From the NCBI GenBank assembly GCA_001603075.1, contig LVBB01000121.1, positions 1-64,000 on the forward strand: DNA of 64,000 nt. The letters are read 5' to 3'. The notes under the pieces are model-generated. The model saw only the letters and a list, made by a program, of their open reading frames with translations. It searched no databases and was not told the origin of the DNA. Shown here in pieces: positions 59,666 to 64,000 of this stretch. A program made the translations under genes and the position numbers. The DNA is from Phycisphaerales bacterium Planc_01 (GTDB lineage Bacteria > Planctomycetota > Phycisphaerae > Sedimentisphaerales > Anaerobacaceae). Position 1 is the stretch's first letter, and each line of letters starts with the position of its first letter.

Positions 59666-60202
59666 ATGACGGCGAAACAATTCTTCGACTGGCAAACAGG
59701 GGGCGGCACCAACGACGTCATGCGACTGGTGGATTGCCTCGAACGCGCCGACATCGCCTGGTGCGCCATCGGCGGCGTGGCCGTGAACCATTGGGCGGCC
59801 GAACCGATGGTCACACAGGACGTGGACTTCGTCGTCGCGACGGACGCCGTCGAGCGGACGATCTCGCTGCTGGAAGACGCCGGCTTTCGCTCGGAGCGAT
59901 TCGAATGGTCCGTCAACTTCAAAGGCCGGTCGCGGGTTAGCATCCAACTCAGCACGGAGGAATTCTATCGGGACTTCCCGAGCCGGGCCGTGCCGGCCGA
60001 CGTGCATGGCATCCTGCTCCGCGTCGCCAGTCTCGAAGATGCGCTGCAAGGCAAGATCAGGGCCTGGAGCGATACCAGCCGCAGGCAGAGCAAGCGAATC
60101 AAGGACCTCGGCGACATCGCCCGTCTGATCGAGGCACATCCGCACCTGTGGGACGCCCTGACCAACGAACTCAAACAGCAACTCCAACCACCACACAGGT
60201 AG
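59666..60202 (+). CDS. MNT/AbiEii-like nucleotidyltransferase
   Basis: The 178-residue protein has the polymerase-beta-like core IGGVAVNHW followed by TQDVDFVV (residues about 33-58), giving the GG...D-x-D catalytic pattern of minimal nucleotidyltransferases. Further segments (VASLEDALQGKIRAWSD and RIKDLGDIARLIEAHP) match AbiEii/AbiGii-type or DUF6036-type proteins. Such proteins often work as toxins with an antitoxin or HEPN partner, but neither gene beside it looks like one. A solitary housekeeping or RNA-modifying role is equally possible. Confidence 0.8.
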   Translation: MTAKQFFDWQTGGGTNDVMRLVDCLERADIAWCAIGGVAVNHWAAEPMVTQDVDFVVATDAVERTISLLEDAGFRSERFEWSVNFKGRSRVSIQLSTEEFYRDFPSRAVPADVHGILLRVASLEDALQGKIRAWSDTSRRQSKRIKDLGDIARLIEAHPHLWDALTNELKQQLQPPHR

Positions 60203-60240
60203 GCCATGCCACAACGGCTTCGCCGCTGTTGGATGCGCAG

Positions 60241-60285
60241 AAAAAAGGCCCCGGCATGCGACTGACGTCGCGCATGCGCGGGGCC
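60241..60285 (-). terminator. Rho-independent terminator of the phosphofructokinase gene
   Basis: On the minus strand GGCCCCGCGCATGCG pairs across a short loop with CGCATGCCGGGGCC (one bulged base), followed directly by six T. It lies 18 bases after the stop codon. Confidence 0.85.
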
Positions 60286-60303
60286 GAGATTGCGTTGGTT
60301 CGT

Positions 60304-61515
60304 TTAGACTTTGGGATGGGTGCCGAGGTACTCGGTCTTGGGCAGCCCGCCGACGAGCGGCATGGCGTACTTGATGTAGGCGTCGGTGACGCCGTTGCCG
60401 TCGGCGTTGATGAACGCGTCGGGCATCGACTTGGTCTTCTCAGCGACGTTCTTCAGTTCGGTGCGGAACAGCTCGGCCGCGTAGGCGGCGCCGTCACCGG
60501 TGCGTTTGATCGCCACCGAGCCGCTGTCAAACTCCATCGCGTATTTGACCGCCTGTCGGCCGCACCGGCGGGCCTCATCGACATCGACCTTCGATTGCAG
60601 TCCGGCATAGCTCCGCTGGAGATACCCGAACGTGTCGGCCCGGACGCGCTTGATCTTGAGCTTGCCCTTGATCTGTCCGGCCAGGAAGTCGGCCAGGGCG
60701 CCGGTGCCGGAGAGCTGGATGTTGCCGTGGGCGTCGCGCTCTTCGTTCTCGGCCAGCTTCTCGGTCCAGGTCTTGTGGTCGTGGTCGCACATGCCCTCGC
60801 TCACGGCGATCACGCAACGGTTGTATTTCTTGTAGGCGGCCTCCACATCGGCCAGGAACTTGTCCATCGACACGGGCCGCTCGGGCACATAGATCAGGTG
60901 CGGGCCATCGTCGTCGCGCTGCTTGCCCAGGGCGGCCGCCGCGGTCAGGAACCCGGCGTGACGTCCCATGAGCACGTCGATCTTGACGCCGGGCAGCGCC
61001 CGATTGTCCAGGTCGTCGCCCATCAGCGCCTGCGCGACGAACTTGGCGGCCGTACCGTAGCCGGGGCAGTGGTCGGTCACGAGCAGGTCGTTGTCCACCG
61101 TCTTGGGCACGTGGAAGGCGCGGATGTTGTAGTTCGTCTCGTCGGCGACGGTGTTGAGGATGTGGGCGGTGTTGGCCGAATCGTTGCCGCCGATGTAGAA
61201 GAAGTACCGCACGTTGCGTTTCTTGAAGACCTCGATGATCTTGCGGCAATACTCGGCGTCCGGCTTATCCCGGCTGGACCCCAGCGCCGACGACGGCGAG
61301 GCCGCCACCGTCTCCAGCGTCGCGGCGTCGAGCTTGCCCAGGTCGATGAAGTCGTTCTTGACCATGCCCGCCACCGCGTGCACGGCCCCATAGAGGGTCC
61401 CGATCTCGGGGTGCTTGCGAACCTCTTCGATCACGCCGACCAGCGAGGCGTTGATCACGCCCGTCGGTCCGCCCGACTGCCCTACGACTGCGTTGCCTTT
61501 CAGCGATTCTGCCAT
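60304..61515 (-). CDS. pfp: Diphosphate-fructose-6-phosphate 1-phosphotransferase
   Basis: The 403-residue protein belongs to the PfkA superfamily. VGQSGGPTGVINASL is the phosphoryl-donor loop and FYIGGNDSANTAH is the position that reads GGDGS in ATP enzymes and GGDDS in PPi enzymes; the Asp/Asn change favours pyrophosphate. PKTVDNDL, YGTAAKF, LMGRHAGFL and YVPERPVSMDKF are the substrate-binding motifs. It catalyses reversible phosphorylation of fructose 6-phosphate using PPi. The gene has its own promoter and terminator and is monocistronic. Confidence 0.93.
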   Translation of the reverse strand: MAESLKGNAVVGQSGGPTGVINASLVGVIEEVRKHPEIGTLYGAVHAVAGMVKNDFIDLGKLDAATLETVAASPSSALGSSRDKPDAEYCRKIIEVFKKRNVRYFFYIGGNDSANTAHILNTVADETNYNIRAFHVPKTVDNDLLVTDHCPGYGTAAKFVAQALMGDDLDNRALPGVKIDVLMGRHAGFLTAAAALGKQRDDDGPHLIYVPERPVSMDKFLADVEAAYKKYNRCVIAVSEGMCDHDHKTWTEKLAENEERDAHGNIQLSGTGALADFLAGQIKGKLKIKRVRADTFGYLQRSYAGLQSKVDVDEARRCGRQAVKYAMEFDSGSVAIKRTGDGAAYAAELFRTELKNVAEKTKSMPDAFINADGNGVTDAYIKYAMPLVGGLPKTEYLGTHPKV

Positions 61516-61568
61516 GTCAATGGGTCTCCCATAGTGGATTTCAGCATTCGATCCTGATACGGACGGGC

Positions 61569-61596
61569 TATTATACCGGTTGACCGTCGGTTCTCA
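61569..61596 (-). promoter_or_regulatory. Promoter of the phosphofructokinase gene
   Basis: On the minus strand TTGAGA (61596-61591), 16 bases and a perfect TATAAT (61574-61569), about 53 bases before the ATG. This is among the strongest promoters in the window and fits a central metabolic gene. Confidence 0.65.
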
Positions 61597-61631
61597 ACCC
61601 CCCACCGCCCAAAAACGGGCAGCGGGCGGCA

Positions 61632-63488
61632 TCAACGGAGGAACCAACTGCGGACCTTGAGGAACAGGAGTTCTTCGCTGCTCAGGGCCGCTCTCTCGTC
61701 GAGCAGGCCCCGGGCGGTGGCGGGCACGCCCGTGATCAGATTGTCCACGCCCATATCGATGAACTTGACCATCGTGCGGGGCCTGTTGACCGACCAGACG
61801 TGGACCTCTTTGCCTGTCGCTCGGGCCGCATCGATCAGTCCGGGCGTCACCAGACGCGCCGAGACGCTGAGGAAGTCCACGTCGAGAGCGGCCATTTCGC
61901 CGATGGACTGGACGACGATATAGCCCCTGCGGATACGCGGGTCGAGCGTGCGAACGTACTCCAGGGCTTCGAGGCTGGTGGAGCTGACGACGCACTCGGC
62001 TGCGGCATCGTGCTCCTGCAGGACTTGCACAACGCGCTCGGCCAGCCGGCGCGGGGCGCTTTCGACCTTGAGTTCGACGTTGAGCCCGATCCTGCCCTTG
62101 GCCGTCGCCACAGCCTCGGACAGCAGCGGTACGCCTTCGCCTCGGAACTGCGGCGAAAACCAGCCTCCAACGTCCAAGGTCCGGACCTGCGCGTAGGGCA
62201 TGTCGGACAGGTTCTTCTTCACGCCGGCGACGCGGTACAGGTCCCGGTCGTGCAGCAGGACGACGTATCCATCGGCGGTCAAACGCACGTCGATCTCGGC
62301 ATAATCGGCACCGTCCTCGATGGCCTGGCGGATGGCCGCCAGCGTGTTCTCCGGCGCGCGGTACGAGCTGCCGCGATGCGCCGTGATCTTCACGTTGTCG
62401 CGCAGCTCGAACTCGCTGAGGATTCCCGCCGCCACCGACACGGCCACGACGGCGCCCAGGAGCACCAGGACACCGATCTGCCGGGGGTGGACAGATCGCG
62501 CCCCGTGGGGCGCCGGCAACGCGGCCACCTGCGAATCAAACATCTCCTCGACCTTCTCGTCGCCCCGAGCCCGACGCAGATGGGCATAGAGATGCGTGAT
62601 TGTCAGGCTGCTGACCGAGACCGTCAGGAACTCGGCGAGGAACGACATCGCCAGATAGCCGGCCATCAGCGTCAGGACGACCGGCAGGACCAGCCGATGC
62701 TCCTCCGGCAGGCGCGCGAAGACCCGGCCGCCGAGGCCGTGATAGCCCTGCGCCAGGGCGAACGGAAACAGGATGATGGCCATCCACAAGACGAGGACAA
62801 CCGCCCCGATCCGACGACGCGTTCCCTTCAACAGGCCGTGCGTGTACGCCAGCGCCGAGGCCACCGAGCGGTCGTCAACGAGCAGGGCCGGCAGCGAGAA
62901 CACCCAATGCAGATACACCGCGCCGTGCACGACCACGGCCGCCGCGACCACGAGTGATACAACGGCCAGACCCGCCCAGCGGGCCGCCGGATTCTCCAGA
63001 AAAAGGAAGTACACGCGCATCGACGAGAACGCCAGCCGGTAGATCAGGACGCCCAGCACGGCAAACGGGGCCAGCAGCAACACGTGGGCGGCCACGTGAT
63101 AGGAGCCGAGCAGCGTCAATCCGGGCAGCCTTCGCACGACCGCTCGGACCGCACGCAGCGCGCCGATCGGCCGTCCGGCCAGGGCCTCCCAGGCGATCAG
63201 GATCATCCCGGCGTGCTTGATGTAGAGCGAGACGGCCGTCAGAGACCCGACCAGCAGAACGAAAAGGACACCGCGAAACGAAAAAAGGAACGAGAGGACC
63301 TCCCCGTTGGTGATCGACAGCCGACCGTCCGACGACGCCATCGACGAGGCCGCCCACGACAGCAACGGACTGAGCACGAAGAAGCTCAGCACCGCCACGA
63401 TCGAATCGTACAGAAGCAGCGGCCAGAGACTCTTGCCCAGGTCGAAGAAGACCCGGCGAATCAGACGGTACAGCCACCTTGCACGCAC
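61632..63488 (-). CDS. Membrane glycerophosphodiester phosphodiesterase
   Basis: The 618-residue protein has an N-terminal half with about eight membrane helices, like the GPDPase membrane domain. A C-terminal GDPD TIM barrel (from about 365) follows. The catalytic histidines and acids are present in ITAHRGSSYRAPENTLAAI, YAEIDVRLTADGYVVLLHD and LNVELKVES. The family cleaves glycerophosphodiesters such as deacylated phospholipids to glycerol 3-phosphate and an alcohol. In membrane forms the barrel probably faces the outside. Confidence 0.92.
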   Translation of the reverse strand: MRARWLYRLIRRVFFDLGKSLWPLLLYDSIVAVLSFFVLSPLLSWAASSMASSDGRLSITNGEVLSFLFSFRGVLFVLLVGSLTAVSLYIKHAGMILIAWEALAGRPIGALRAVRAVVRRLPGLTLLGSYHVAAHVLLLAPFAVLGVLIYRLAFSSMRVYFLFLENPAARWAGLAVVSLVVAAAVVVHGAVYLHWVFSLPALLVDDRSVASALAYTHGLLKGTRRRIGAVVLVLWMAIILFPFALAQGYHGLGGRVFARLPEEHRLVLPVVLTLMAGYLAMSFLAEFLTVSVSSLTITHLYAHLRRARGDEKVEEMFDSQVAALPAPHGARSVHPRQIGVLVLLGAVVAVSVAAGILSEFELRDNVKITAHRGSSYRAPENTLAAIRQAIEDGADYAEIDVRLTADGYVVLLHDRDLYRVAGVKKNLSDMPYAQVRTLDVGGWFSPQFRGEGVPLLSEAVATAKGRIGLNVELKVESAPRRLAERVVQVLQEHDAAAECVVSSTSLEALEYVRTLDPRIRRGYIVVQSIGEMAALDVDFLSVSARLVTPGLIDAARATGKEVHVWSVNRPRTMVKFIDMGVDNLITGVPATARGLLDERAALSSEELLFLKVRSWFLR

Positions 63489-63707
63489 GGCGACAGACTC
63501 CTATCGGCCCACGAAACGACGCCCATGGTACCGCTCGCCATGTCCCGCCGCAAGCGCCTCGCCGTCCCCGCCCCCGTCCCATCGAGCGTATCTGCAGGAA
63601 ACCTCCCTGGTGCGCACAGGGACTCCGATCGTCCCAAGAACCCGACACGACGTGACCGCCGAACCCCCAATGCCGATGCAAGACGGGACAGATGCTTCGG
63701 GCAACGC

Positions 63708-64000
63708 CTACTCTGTGATGCCGGCCTCGACCAGACGCTCCTTGAGGGCGGCCGATTCGACCACCAGCCGATCCCGTTCGGCCTGGAGGTTGTAGTATTC
63801 GACGGCCTGCGCAAGGACGGTCTTGAACTCTTGTTCCATCTTCCAGGGTTTGGTGATGAAGCGGAAGATTTCCCCCTGGTTGATCGCCGTCAGAAGCGTC
63901 GTCACCTGTGTGTAGCCCGAGAGAACCAGCCGGACGATGTGCGGATACTTCTCCTTCACGATCTTCAGCAGAGCCAGACCCGACATCTCCGGCATGCGCA
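63708..64000 (-). CDS. Response regulator receiver domain, N-terminal part outside window
   Basis: The frame is open through the right edge and yields 97 residues of the C-terminal end. RMPEMSGLALLKIVKEKYP follows the usual phosphoacceptor aspartate (just outside the window). LVLSGYTQVTTLLTAINQGEIFRFITKPW contains the conserved Ser/Thr and Lys-Pro of the receiver fold. A terminal coiled-coil helix (YYNLQAERDRLVVESAALKE) ends the protein. The sequence Q-G-E-I-[FY]-R-[FY]-I-T-K-P-W is typical of receivers linked to HD-GYP or histidine-kinase modules, but no output domain follows here. Confidence 0.85.
   Translation of the reverse strand, partial: RMPEMSGLALLKIVKEKYPHIVRLVLSGYTQVTTLLTAINQGEIFRFITKPWKMEQEFKTVLAQAVEYYNLQAERDRLVVESAALKERLVEAGITE

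Noticed and set aside
1-64000. CRISPR arrays, rRNA genes, transposases or prophage genes
   Set aside because: No regularly spaced repeats, rRNA sequence, DDE/Y1/serine recombinase or phage structural gene was recognised in the window.

Overview
The window is high-GC bacterial chromosome with no plasmid, phage, insertion-sequence or CRISPR signature. The gene set points to the Planctomycetota, most likely a Phycisphaerae/Sedimentisphaerales-type heterotroph. It has many Tat-exported Gfo/Idh/MocA oxidoreductases and sugar-phosphate-epimerase-like proteins, a sulfatase, a heparinase II/III-like lyase, a GH2 enzyme, PQQ-type beta-propellers, giant secreted proteins with dockerin-like, lamin-tail and CotH modules, a PPi-type phosphofructokinase and a bacterial topoisomerase VI. 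The taxonomic placement is an inference from gene content; no rRNA is present.

Layout. 1-264: start of a polysaccharide-export-like lipoprotein, cut by the window edge. 475-1976: PadR regulator and a BioB-like radical SAM protein. 2074-5753: secreted beta-propeller, sulfatase and outer-membrane-like protein. 6001-10069: topoisomerase VI A and B behind a Gfo/Idh oxidoreductase. 10427-11006: HU-like protein and tRNA-Arg(CCU). 11026-17147: catabolic operon (oxidoreductase, epimerase/ceramidase-like fusion, MFS transporter) divergent from a LacI regulator. 17190-21629: heparinase-like lyase, DNA polymerase IV and an epimerase-like protein. 22014-31982: two giant secreted proteins flanking a solitary OLD-like ATPase. 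32125-37858: compact six-gene run on the minus strand (hexose phosphomutase, epimerase-like, UroD-like methyltransferase, DUF1638, metallophosphoesterase, MntP). 38115-47793: mixed secreted, transport and metabolic genes. 47997-51073: translationally coupled ArnT-like glycosyltransferase and PAP2 fusion. 51285-56779: GH2, SGNH hydrolase, YkgJ-like Fe/Zn-cluster protein and glutathione peroxidase. 56806-64000: anchored redoxin-like protein, potassium channel, nucleotidyltransferase, PPi-PFK, membrane GDPD and a cut response regulator.

Theme. Most of the window serves scavenging of complex, probably sulfated or acidic glycans and glycolipids: secreted hydrolases and lyases, import, Tat-exported sugar redox/isomerase enzymes, then phosphomutase and PPi-glycolysis.

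Two things go beyond ordinary annotation. First, a family of short palindromes with shared outer arms (GTAGGGGCGA ... TCGCCCCTAC) and interchangeable cores lies between genes, supplies a stop codon or C-terminus, and sits in frame inside coding sequences; one ATPase carries three such insert-like tracts. Second, sigma-70-like promoters are easy to read here, and three of them (for padR, the SPOR/WD40 protein and the nucleotidyltransferase) place transcription start on or beside the start codon, predicting leaderless mRNAs.
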